From: Chloroflexota bacterium
GTDB lineage: Bacteria; Chloroflexota; Anaerolineae; Anaerolineales; Villigracilaceae
Direction: 5' to 3'
DNA: 64,000 bases
NCBI GenBank assembly: GCA_016235445.1
Contig: JACRLB010000001.1
Location: forward strand, 88,054-152,053
The notes beneath the pieces were generated by a model. It had not been told where the DNA came from. It did no database searches and saw nothing but the letters and a program-made list of their open reading frames with translations. The translations under genes were made by a program, and so were the position numbers. Below, piece by piece: positions 51,051-58,663 of this stretch. The stretch's first letter is position 1. Each line of letters begins with the position of its first letter.

Positions 51051-51854
51051 ATGAGGTCTTTCGTGTCCAACTCACCGACAATTGCCCCTGCCACCCCGTT
51101 GAATCCCCGCTACTGCGGCATTATCGTCGGCGCATCCGAGGGGATTGGCGCCGCCCTGGCCCGCAAACTTTCAAAAGAAGGCTTCACCCTTGCATTGGTT
51201 GCCCGCCAAAAAGATAAATTGAATGCGCTCTGCGAAGAGATCAACTCTTCATTAAACGAAACCCGCGCTCTTCCATACGCGCATGATGTATCAAACTACA
51301 ACGAAGTCCCCGATTTACTCCGCAAGATCGTGGCCGACCTCGGCGGGCTGGATACCTTCATCTTCATGGCCGGCGTCAACTACCCGCCCGGCGGCGTGGA
51401 CAAGTACAACTTTGAAAACGACCGCAAAATGATCGAAATCAACCTCATCGGCGGGATGGCCTGGCTCAGCCCGGTGGCAGAGATGTTCCAAAATGCCGGG
51501 GCAGGCCAGATCGTCGGCATTGGTTCCGTCGCGGGAGACCGCGGGCGCATTGGCAACCCCGGCTACAACACATCCAAAGCCGGGCTGGCAACCTATCTCG
51601 AAGCCCTGCGCAACAGGCTCACACGTCACGGCGTACATGTGCTCACCGTCAAACCGGGTTTCGTAAAAACCGAAATGCTCAAAGCCGCGCAAGGCGCAAC
51701 CCCATTTGCCATCACTCCCGAAAAAGCCGCGGATGATATCTACGCCGCCATGCACAAACGCAAGCAACTCATCTACACCGCGTCCCTCTGGCGCTGGATC
51801 ATGCTCGTCATTCAACACGTACCATCGGCGATCTTCCGCCGCATGTCGTTCTAA
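51051..51854 (+). CDS. DprE2-like short-chain dehydrogenase/reductase
   Basis: 267 residues. Classical SDR: nucleotide loop GASEGIGAALARKLSKEG, NNAG-equivalent FMAGVNYPPGG, and catalytic S-Y-K (GIGSVAGDRGRIGNPGYNTSKAGL). The SVAGDRGR form and length match DprE2, the partner of DprE1 in converting decaprenylphosphoryl-ribose to arabinose in mycobacteria. The next gene encodes the FAD oxidase partner, supporting an analogous two-step epimerase. Confidence 0.75.
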   Translation: MRSFVSNSPTIAPATPLNPRYCGIIVGASEGIGAALARKLSKEGFTLALVARQKDKLNALCEEINSSLNETRALPYAHDVSNYNEVPDLLRKIVADLGGLDTFIFMAGVNYPPGGVDKYNFENDRKMIEINLIGGMAWLSPVAEMFQNAGAGQIVGIGSVAGDRGRIGNPGYNTSKAGLATYLEALRNRLTRHGVHVLTVKPGFVKTEMLKAAQGATPFAITPEKAADDIYAAMHKRKQLIYTASLWRWIMLVIQHVPSAIFRRMSF

Positions 51855-51865
51855 TCATCATTCAA

Positions 51866-51914
51866 GACCCTAAAGGTTTCCCCCTACGGGGACTTCGTAA
51901 AAACCTTTAGGGTC
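51866..51914. repeat. CCCTAAAGGT hairpin, copy 2
   Basis: GACCCTAAAGGTTT at 51866-51879 and AAACCTTTAGGGTC at 51901-51914 are inverted copies around CTACGGGG..CCCCTACGGGG-like sequence. Between the SDR gene and the oxidase gene; related to 39204-39264. Confidence 0.75.
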
Positions 51915-51925
51915 TCATAATCACC

Positions 51926-53320
51926 ATGCAAAACACATTCACCCAACTCGAAAACTTCGGACATTCCCTCCACGCGCCGGCCTATCTCATCCAACCCAAA
52001 ACTGCCGATGAAATTTATTCGGCCTTCAAACTCGCAAAGAAGCTGGGATTAAATGTCACCGCGCGGGGAGCGGGGCGCAGTTACAACGACGCCGCGCTCA
52101 ACGGCGGCGGCATCGTGCTGGATATGTCAGCGATGGATCAATTTATTAAATGGGATCAGGCCACAGGTCAGGTACGATGCGAGCCTGGCGTCACGTTGGA
52201 ACAACTTTGGCAAAAAGTCGAGCCGCATGGTTGGTGGCCGCCCGTCGTCTCGGGCACGATGAAGACGACGCTGGGGGGATGCCTCGCCGCGAACATTCAC
52301 GGAAAAAATAATTTCAAAATGGGCACGATCGGCGAGCACGTGATCGAGTTTACTGCGGTTCTGCCCACGGGCGCGGAAATTATTTGCACGCCAAAAAAGA
52401 ATGCGGATTTGTTTTTCGCGATGATCGGCGGATATGGGATGCTGGGGATTTTCACATCCATTACCTTGCAAATGAAACGCATCCACTCTGGACTTTTAAC
52501 TGTGGACGCGTTTCCCGTGCAGAATCTACGCGGACAACTTTCCAGCCTGCAAGATGGCGCTCCCAATTATGATTACATCGTCGGCTGGCTGGATGGGCTT
52601 GCTGGCGGAAGTTCGCTTGGCCGCGGACAGATCCACGCCGCGCGTTACCTGCACGAAGGCGAGGATAAAAATCTGCGCGAGACGATGAAGATTGCAAATC
52701 AAATTTTGCCTGCGCGTATCTTTGGCGTTTTTCCAAAATCATTGCTGTATTATTTCATGTCGCCATTCTTGAATAATTTTGGAACCTGGGGCATCAATAC
52801 GGCGAAATATATTGCTTCATTAAGAAAACACACCTTCCAACAACCCCATGCGGCATTTCATTTTCTTTTGGATTACGTCCCCAACTGGGAGCTTTCCTAC
52901 GGGCGCGGCGGGTTGATCCAATATCAATCTTTCCTGCCGAAAGAGACCGCCGAAACCGCGTGGACGGAAATGCTCAAGCTCTCGCACAAGAACCGCCTGC
53001 CGTCTTACCTGGGTGTAACCAAACGCCACCGCCCCGATAAATTCCTGCTCACCCACGCCGTGGACGGGTTCTCCCTCGCCATGGATTTCAAAGTGACCGA
53101 TGCAAGCCGCGCAAAACTCCGCGCCATGCTGTATGATTTCGACAAGATTGTGCTTGCCAACGGCGGGCGGTTTTATTTTGCAAAGAACAGCGAAACCACA
53201 GCCGAAACCGCGCTGGCATTCTATGGCAAAGAAACCGTGGCGAAATACAAAAAACTAAAAAAACGCTGTGACCCGAACGGGTTGCTGGAATCGGATTTGT
53301 ATCGAAGGATTTTTGGGTAA
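51926..53320 (+). CDS. DprE1-like FAD-dependent oxidase (VAO-type)
   Basis: 464 residues, close to DprE1. N-terminal FAD_binding_4 domain (TARGAGRSYNDAALNGGGIVLDMSAMD, GCLAANIHGKNNFKMGTIGEHVIEF, GGYGMLGIFTSITLQMKRI) and a C-terminal arabinono-lactone-oxidase-type domain (YSFLL-like LLDYVPNW, GGRFYFAK). DprE1 oxidises the 2'-hydroxyl of a polyprenylphosphoryl pentose. Paired with the SDR upstream. An analogous Chloroflexota substrate is unknown. No strong ribosome site at the ATG. Confidence 0.8.
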   Translation: MQNTFTQLENFGHSLHAPAYLIQPKTADEIYSAFKLAKKLGLNVTARGAGRSYNDAALNGGGIVLDMSAMDQFIKWDQATGQVRCEPGVTLEQLWQKVEPHGWWPPVVSGTMKTTLGGCLAANIHGKNNFKMGTIGEHVIEFTAVLPTGAEIICTPKKNADLFFAMIGGYGMLGIFTSITLQMKRIHSGLLTVDAFPVQNLRGQLSSLQDGAPNYDYIVGWLDGLAGGSSLGRGQIHAARYLHEGEDKNLRETMKIANQILPARIFGVFPKSLLYYFMSPFLNNFGTWGINTAKYIASLRKHTFQQPHAAFHFLLDYVPNWELSYGRGGLIQYQSFLPKETAETAWTEMLKLSHKNRLPSYLGVTKRHRPDKFLLTHAVDGFSLAMDFKVTDASRAKLRAMLYDFDKIVLANGGRFYFAKNSETTAETALAFYGKETVAKYKKLKKRCDPNGLLESDLYRRIFG

Positions 53321-53338
53321 TTTATCGATTTACGATTT

Positions 53339-53459
53339 CAGGACTTACGCAAAACCTTGATAGAGTCCACTACTCTCCACGAATGTACGCTAATCCTTTT
53401 AAAAATTCGCGTGGATTGGCGTAGATTAGCGGACAAAAAAGGGTTCTGCGTAAGTCCTG
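53339..53459 (-). repeat. MITE copy C (inverted orientation)
   Basis: AGGACTTACGC at 53340 to GCGTAAGTCCT at 53458; flanked by GATTT at 53334-53338 and 53460-53464, a 5-bp target duplication. The interior reads as the reverse complement of copies A, B and D. Lies between the oxidase stop and lipB. Confidence 0.9.
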
Positions 53460-53518
53460 GATTTTTGATTTACGATTTTCGATTGATGTGCGAGCTTGTC
53501 GAGACGTGAGCGTAAGTT

Positions 53519-54232
53519 ATGAATAACCTTATTATTGAAGATGTAGGTTTAATCGAATACGAACTTGCCTGGAAATTACAGGACGAATACGCGGCGGAAA
53601 TTGCAGAGGGAAAACGCCCGCCGACTTTACTGTTGCTCGAACACCCACACGTGTACACGTTTGGAAGAAAAGGCCATGCCGAGAACTTGCTCTGGAGCGA
53701 GGAGCAGTTAAAGCAAAAGGGCATATCCATCCATTGGGTGGATCGCGGCGGGGATGTGACCTACCACGGGCCGGGGCAATTGGTGGGGTATCCATTAATT
53801 CCACTTACCGCGCTAAAACCTGACAGGGTTGATGTCAAGTCTGACTACGTTGGCTACATCCGCAAGCTGGAGAAAATGTTGATCGTGGCAATGGCGCAAT
53901 TTGGGGTTGTGACAGGTCAACGGCCCGGTTTGACCGGGGTGTGGATTCAAGCCGATGTCCATTCACGCTGTCCACGCTGTAAGCCTGCGGATAAACAGAA
54001 GCCTGCCAAGCTCGCCGCCATCGGCGTGAAAGTGGACGCGCGCGGAATCTCACGTCACGGCTTTGCGTTGAATGTGAACCCAGACATGGATTATTGGGAC
54101 GGCATCATCGCCTGCGGCTTGAGCGAACCCGTCGTTTCGCTGGCAGACCTGCTCAACCCCGCGCCAAAGATGGAAGAAGTCAAAGCGAAGGTTGCATCCG
54201 CATTTCGTGAGGGGTTTGAAACGGGGGATTGA
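53519..54232 (+). CDS. lipB: Octanoyl-[acyl-carrier-protein]:protein N-octanoyltransferase
   Basis: 237 residues, normal LipB length. Transfers octanoate from ACP to lipoyl domains. Family signatures RGGDVTYHGPGQLVGYPL, KLAAIGVKVD and the catalytic cysteine in DGIIACGLSEPV are present; the conserved lysine is in KLAA. An extra cysteine-rich stretch (DVHSRCPRCKPADKQ) lies before it and is unusual. lipA is not in the window. Confidence 0.93.
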   Translation: MNNLIIEDVGLIEYELAWKLQDEYAAEIAEGKRPPTLLLLEHPHVYTFGRKGHAENLLWSEEQLKQKGISIHWVDRGGDVTYHGPGQLVGYPLIPLTALKPDRVDVKSDYVGYIRKLEKMLIVAMAQFGVVTGQRPGLTGVWIQADVHSRCPRCKPADKQKPAKLAAIGVKVDARGISRHGFALNVNPDMDYWDGIIACGLSEPVVSLADLLNPAPKMEEVKAKVASAFREGFETGD

Positions 54233-54300
54233 TAATTCACATTGGCTCATGTGTAAAGAGTGTGCAGGCTGAATACTCGGACTTTCAAAGAGCAAAAAAC

Positions 54301-54405
54301 TTAACGCGAATTTTCCGAATGAGGCGAATGACGCGAAAAAAATTCGCGTTACACTGCGCTGGCGCGCAGCGCAAGTGTTCGCCCAATTTGCGTAGTTCGC
54401 GTTAA
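54301..54405. repeat. Intergenic inverted repeat TTAACGCGAA
   Basis: TTAACGCGAA at 54301 and TTCGCGTTAA at 54396-54405 are exact inverted copies, enclosing a second palindrome built from ACTGCGCTGGCGCGCAGCGCAAGTG. The 298-base spacer between lipB and the DUF1800 gene contains no gene. Confidence 0.6.
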
Positions 54406-54530
54406 AAGGTTTTGATCTTGGCAACCCTATATTCTCAGCGATTAATTTTTTCATTGATCTGGCACTTTCGTGTGATTGGGAAAATCCGAATTATCAAAGT
54501 AAAATCAGCCACAATTCAGAAAGAGGCAGA

Positions 54531-56258
54531 ATGACTTCACACCCCCCAAAATTCACCCGCAGAGATTTCTTCAAACTTGGCGGAACACTCGCCGCCGCAT
54601 CCTTGCTCGCCGCCTGCACGCCAGACGAAACATTGCCTGAGCCTGGCATCCCCACTTCCCAAAACAACTTAACCACAGGGCCAACCCCAACCCCGCCGCC
54701 GCTCGCCTCGCTTGCCATCATCGCGTTAAGCCGCATGAGTTTTGGAATCCGCCCCGGGGATATCGAAGCCTTCCTCGCCCTCGGCAGTACAGACGATGAA
54801 CGCCTGCAAGCCTATGTGAGTCAACAACTGAACCCCGACTCCATGGACGACACAGACTTTGAAACGCGCTACAACGCCGCAGGCTTTGAAACCCTGCACA
54901 AAACTCACGAGCAGTTGTATGCCGACCACATCGCCGGCAACCCGTATGACTCCAACGACGATACCTACTGGGAATGGTACGGCAAACCCGCCTACGAACT
55001 CGTGGATGCCACCGTCCTGCGCGCCGTGTACAGCAAAAAACAGCTCGTTGAAATGCTCGCCGATTTCTGGCATAACCACTTCAACATTTTCTTCTGGCAG
55101 GATGACGGCGTGCCCCTGCTCGTCTCCTACAACCGCGATGTTCTGCGCACACACATGCTCGGCAATTTTCGGCAAATGCTCGAAGCGGTTGCAAAACACC
55201 CGTCCATGCTGTATTACCTGAATCAAAACAACAGCACCGATGCCGGCCCCAACGAAAACTTCGCGCGCGAGTTGTTCGAACTGCACACACTCGGCGCAGA
55301 AAATTATCAGGGTGTACGCGACCCGAACTCGGTCGAGAAAGATGCGAACGGCATTGCCATCGGCTACGTGGATAACGACGTCTACGAAGCGGCGCGCTGT
55401 CTCACCGGCTGGCGAGTCGACGATGATCTCGGCGATTGGGAAGACGGCATCGAAAAGACCGGCAATTTCATCTACTCCAAATCCTCGCACGACCGCTTCA
55501 ACAAACTCGTGCTTGGCAAATACATCGAAGCCGACCAGTCCGATTTAAAAGATGGAATGGACGTGCTGGACTTGCTCGCCAATCATCCCGGCACCGCGCG
55601 GTTCATTGCGCGAAAATTATGCCGCCGCTTCATTTCCGACCTTCCGCCTGAATCAGTCATCCAGACAGCGGCCAACGCCTTTACAGAATTCCGTGACGCG
55701 CCAGACCAGCTCAAGCGCGTGATCGAAACCATCCTATTTTCAAATGAATTCAAACAAAGCTGGGGCAACAAAATCAAGCGTCCCGTCGAAGCGGCCTTTT
55801 CGATGATGCGCGCCCTGAACTCAGACTTCACCCGCATCCCCGGCAGTCTCTCGTGGATGATCGGCATGATGGGCCAGCCCATCTTCGAGCGCCGCCCCCC
55901 AGACGGCTACCCGGATGTGAAGGAAGCCTGGGCAAACTCCATGTCTATTTTGTATCGCTGGAACATGGCTGTGGGCATCACCGAAAACTGGATGGACGAT
56001 GAAAACCTGGGGCTTAAGATGCGCACCGACGTATACGCCCAAACCCCAACAGAGATTCGCACCTCCGCCGCCCTCGCCGATTTTTGGATTCAACGCCTGC
56101 TCGGCAGAACCATCGCAGAGACAGACCGCGCCGCAATCATCGCCGTGATGGCGCAGGAATACGCCCCCGACGAGCCATTGCCCGATGACCATGTCCAATA
56201 TGTTTTGCCCGCCATGGTCGAAGTAATTCTGATGAGCCCCGATTTTCAGTGGAAATAA
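54531..56258 (+). CDS. DUF1800 protein, predicted Tat-exported lipoprotein
   Basis: 575 residues. N terminus shows a twin-arginine motif and a lipobox (TRRDFFKLGGTLAAASLLAAC). The DUF1800 body is visible: LARTHRMSFGIRPGD-like RMSFGIRPGDIEAFL, WHNHFNIF, NENFARELFELHTLG, AARCLTGW and AGFMKT-like QGNKIKRPVEAAFSMMRALN. The function of DUF1800 is unknown; it nearly always pairs with DUF1501, as here. AGAGG upstream. Ends 2 bases before the next start. Confidence 0.9.
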   Translation: MTSHPPKFTRRDFFKLGGTLAAASLLAACTPDETLPEPGIPTSQNNLTTGPTPTPPPLASLAIIALSRMSFGIRPGDIEAFLALGSTDDERLQAYVSQQLNPDSMDDTDFETRYNAAGFETLHKTHEQLYADHIAGNPYDSNDDTYWEWYGKPAYELVDATVLRAVYSKKQLVEMLADFWHNHFNIFFWQDDGVPLLVSYNRDVLRTHMLGNFRQMLEAVAKHPSMLYYLNQNNSTDAGPNENFARELFELHTLGAENYQGVRDPNSVEKDANGIAIGYVDNDVYEAARCLTGWRVDDDLGDWEDGIEKTGNFIYSKSSHDRFNKLVLGKYIEADQSDLKDGMDVLDLLANHPGTARFIARKLCRRFISDLPPESVIQTAANAFTEFRDAPDQLKRVIETILFSNEFKQSWGNKIKRPVEAAFSMMRALNSDFTRIPGSLSWMIGMMGQPIFERRPPDGYPDVKEAWANSMSILYRWNMAVGITENWMDDENLGLKMRTDVYAQTPTEIRTSAALADFWIQRLLGRTIAETDRAAIIAVMAQEYAPDEPLPDDHVQYVLPAMVEVILMSPDFQWK

Positions 56259-56260
56259 TT

Positions 56261-57487
56261 ATGCCAAAATCAATTCTCCCCCGCAGGCAATTCCTGCAAG
56301 GCTGTTCAGCGGCCATCGCATCCATGGCTGGCGCAAAACTCACCAACCTGGCCTTCGCCAAACAGGATAACCCAACCGACACCCTCATTGTTGTATTTCT
56401 GCGCGGCGGCTGGGACGCTCTCAATGTCGTCCCCCCGCGTGATGGCAGGGACCGCGGCTTCTACGAAAAAGCCCGCCCCAACTTGAAAATCTCAGACCTG
56501 CTTCCACTCAGCGACCAGTTCGGCCTGCACCCGGCCATGTCGCCACTATTTGACCTGTATCAGGCTGGCAAAGCGGGCGTCATCCACGCCGTTGGGCTGG
56601 ATCACGACACCCGCAGTCACTTTGACGCACAGGAATTCATCGAACTGGGTACGCCTGGTTCAAAGAATACAACCTCAGGCTGGATCACCCGTCATTTGCA
56701 GAGTAGTGGAATTTCATCCATTCTGCCGGCGCTTGCCACCACAGGCCAGCCAACCTCCCTGTTGAATTTCACACCAACCGTCAGCTTAAGCGCGCCCGAT
56801 GATTTCTCGTTATGGGACAACGGCCTGGCTGAATCACAACAAAATGCCCTGCGCCAGTTGTATAACGGCGACAGTCTCCTGCACCGCGCCGGCGCGCGGA
56901 CGCTGGATGCGCTGAACATCGTCAGCCCGCTGGTAAATGGCGAGTATCAACCGTCCAATGGCGCTTTTTACAACGATGATGATTTCGGGATTCAATTGAA
57001 AACCGTTGCCCAAATGATCAAGCTCGAAGCGGGCTTGCGCGTGGCCGCCGTGGACTTTGGCGGCTGGGACACCCACGAATACCAAAACGAAGGCAACAGC
57101 GGCTACATCGCCGACTTGCTCAACAGCCTTGCTTCCGGGTTGGCGAATTTCTACCTTGACCTGGACTCAGGCCACACCGAGCGTTTATCCGTTGTGGTTA
57201 TCAGCGAGTTCGGACGCAGGCTCGTGCAAAACGAATCCTACGGCACCGATCATGGTCACGGCAGTGTCATGTTCACCCTCGGCGGCAGTGTCAACGGCGG
57301 ACAGGTCTTTGGCAACTGGCCCGGCCTCGACAACGACCAGTTATACGACCATGCCGATCTTGCCGTCACCACCGATTACCGCCAGGTAATGAGCGAATTG
57401 CTTTCCAAACGCCTCGGCAATTCCGATATTGAATCCGTCTTCCCCGGGTTTTCAGGAAGTTACAATCCAATGGGAATATTTCGGTAA
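56261..57487 (+). CDS. DUF1501 protein (alkaline-phosphatase/sulfatase-like fold), exported
   Basis: 408 residues from the ATG at 56261; a GTG 12 bases earlier is an alternative. Starts with a Tat-like signal (LPRRQFLQGCSAAIASMAGA). DUF1501 patterns: VVFLRGGWDALNVVPP, DHDTRSHFDAQEF, DFGGWDTHEYQN, VISEFGRRLVQNESYGTDHGHG. Predicted periplasmic hydrolase, unknown substrate; partner of the DUF1800 protein. Confidence 0.9.
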   Translation: MPKSILPRRQFLQGCSAAIASMAGAKLTNLAFAKQDNPTDTLIVVFLRGGWDALNVVPPRDGRDRGFYEKARPNLKISDLLPLSDQFGLHPAMSPLFDLYQAGKAGVIHAVGLDHDTRSHFDAQEFIELGTPGSKNTTSGWITRHLQSSGISSILPALATTGQPTSLLNFTPTVSLSAPDDFSLWDNGLAESQQNALRQLYNGDSLLHRAGARTLDALNIVSPLVNGEYQPSNGAFYNDDDFGIQLKTVAQMIKLEAGLRVAAVDFGGWDTHEYQNEGNSGYIADLLNSLASGLANFYLDLDSGHTERLSVVVISEFGRRLVQNESYGTDHGHGSVMFTLGGSVNGGQVFGNWPGLDNDQLYDHADLAVTTDYRQVMSELLSKRLGNSDIESVFPGFSGSYNPMGIFR

Positions 57488-57582
57488 ATAAACTCAAGCG
57501 CCGTCCTCGGCGGCTCCCTGCGAACGCAATCCTTCGCCGGAGACGGCAAAGGGAGCAACTCATCAATATTTCGGTAAATAAA
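57475..57582. repeat. 18-bp direct repeat flanking a 72-bp insert at the DUF1501 3' end
   Basis: AATATTTCGGTAAATAAA occurs at 57475-57492 (spanning the DUF1501 stop codon) and again at 57565-57582. The interval holds CCGTCCTCGG and CCGGAGACGG-like complementary stretches. Looks like a small insertion or tandem duplication that kept the stop codon. Confidence 0.65.
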
Positions 57583-57614
57583 AACTCCCGCATTCAAATG
57601 CGGGAGTTTTTATT
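57577..57614. terminator. Bidirectional terminator between DUF1501 and a diguanylate cyclase gene
   Basis: AAAAACTCCCGCATT and AATGCGGGAGTTTTT pair across CA, with A and T tracts on each side; it overlaps the stop of the minus-strand cyclase gene. Confidence 0.9.
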
Positions 57615-58578
57615 TTGCAACCGCCCAGCGGTCTCGTCCATCATTTTTCGCCTCGTACATTGCATTATCTGCGCGGCTGAGCAGGGTATCCCACGTATCC
57701 ACCCCTGTGCGAAATTGAGCCACGCCAATGCTCAAGGTGATATTCACCTCATGTTCCTTCGCAAACACCACCGTCTCACGCACCTGCCTGCACAGACGAG
57801 CCGCCTGTTCGGCCGCGGCCCTGGAATCTGAATTCGGCAGGAGAATCAGGAATTCCTCGCCGCCGTACCGCCCCACCACATCCGGGTGACGGATGCTCTC
57901 GCGCAGTTGATGGGCAACCTGCCTCAGAACTTCATCGCCAATGGGATGCCCATGCGTGTCGTTGACAGCCTTGAAATTATCCACATCCACAACCGAGACC
58001 GAAAGCATGGAGTGATACCGTTCGGCCCGCAGGACTTCATCCTGCAATTCCTTGATGATCGTGCGGCGGTTGAACAGGAAGGTCAGCGAATCCACATGCG
58101 CCACTTCGCTGGCCTGCACCATCACCGCATCCATTTCGATCTGCTTATTGCGGGCGATCTTTTTGGTAAACTCGCTCTCGACCTGGAACAGCTTAGCCCG
58201 CCTGTTCAGGCGTTCGATCATTTCCTGCAATGCAATGTCTGATTCCATGCGCTCGGCAATGAAGAGCACCCGTCCATTCTGCGCCGGGATAAAAGTGCAA
58301 TCACAATACTTGGATGAGCCTGTGCCATTCAATGGAAATTCCACCGCCCAATGACCTTTCACTCCATTCGTTAATTTGGCGTGCAACATACTTTTATCGT
58401 GTGGGGAAAACAGCTCATTCAAATTGCGGCCGGGTGAGGTTGTTTTTTGGCAGGCTTCAAACGCAGAATTCCATGCCACCAGCGTACCGTCGCTTTCCAC
58501 AAGCGCCGCCATGGCATGGATGGTTTCGAAGATGGAATTCACATCCTGGGTGGTGATAATTTCCGCCAACTTTTGCAT
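57610..58578 (-). CDS. PAS-GGDEF diguanylate cyclase
   Basis: 322 residues: N-terminal PAS-like domain (ALVESDGTLVAWNSAFEACQKT), coiled coil, GGDEF domain with canonical RYGGEEFLILLP and an upstream DVDNFKAVNDTHGHPIGDEVL. Cytoplasmic. Makes c-di-GMP. A paralogous GGDEL enzyme lies at 49649. Confidence 0.93.
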   Translation of the reverse strand: MQKLAEIITTQDVNSIFETIHAMAALVESDGTLVAWNSAFEACQKTTSPGRNLNELFSPHDKSMLHAKLTNGVKGHWAVEFPLNGTGSSKYCDCTFIPAQNGRVLFIAERMESDIALQEMIERLNRRAKLFQVESEFTKKIARNKQIEMDAVMVQASEVAHVDSLTFLFNRRTIIKELQDEVLRAERYHSMLSVSVVDVDNFKAVNDTHGHPIGDEVLRQVAHQLRESIRHPDVVGRYGGEEFLILLPNSDSRAAAEQAARLCRQVRETVVFAKEHEVNITLSIGVAQFRTGVDTWDTLLSRADNAMYEAKNDGRDRWAVAK

Positions 58579-58663
58579 CGTGTTATTTTAGCGTATTCGC
58601 TTTGTTTTTTTATCCACCTTACAAATTTAGCAATCCCGACCTTTCAAAATTTAGAAGTGAGAC

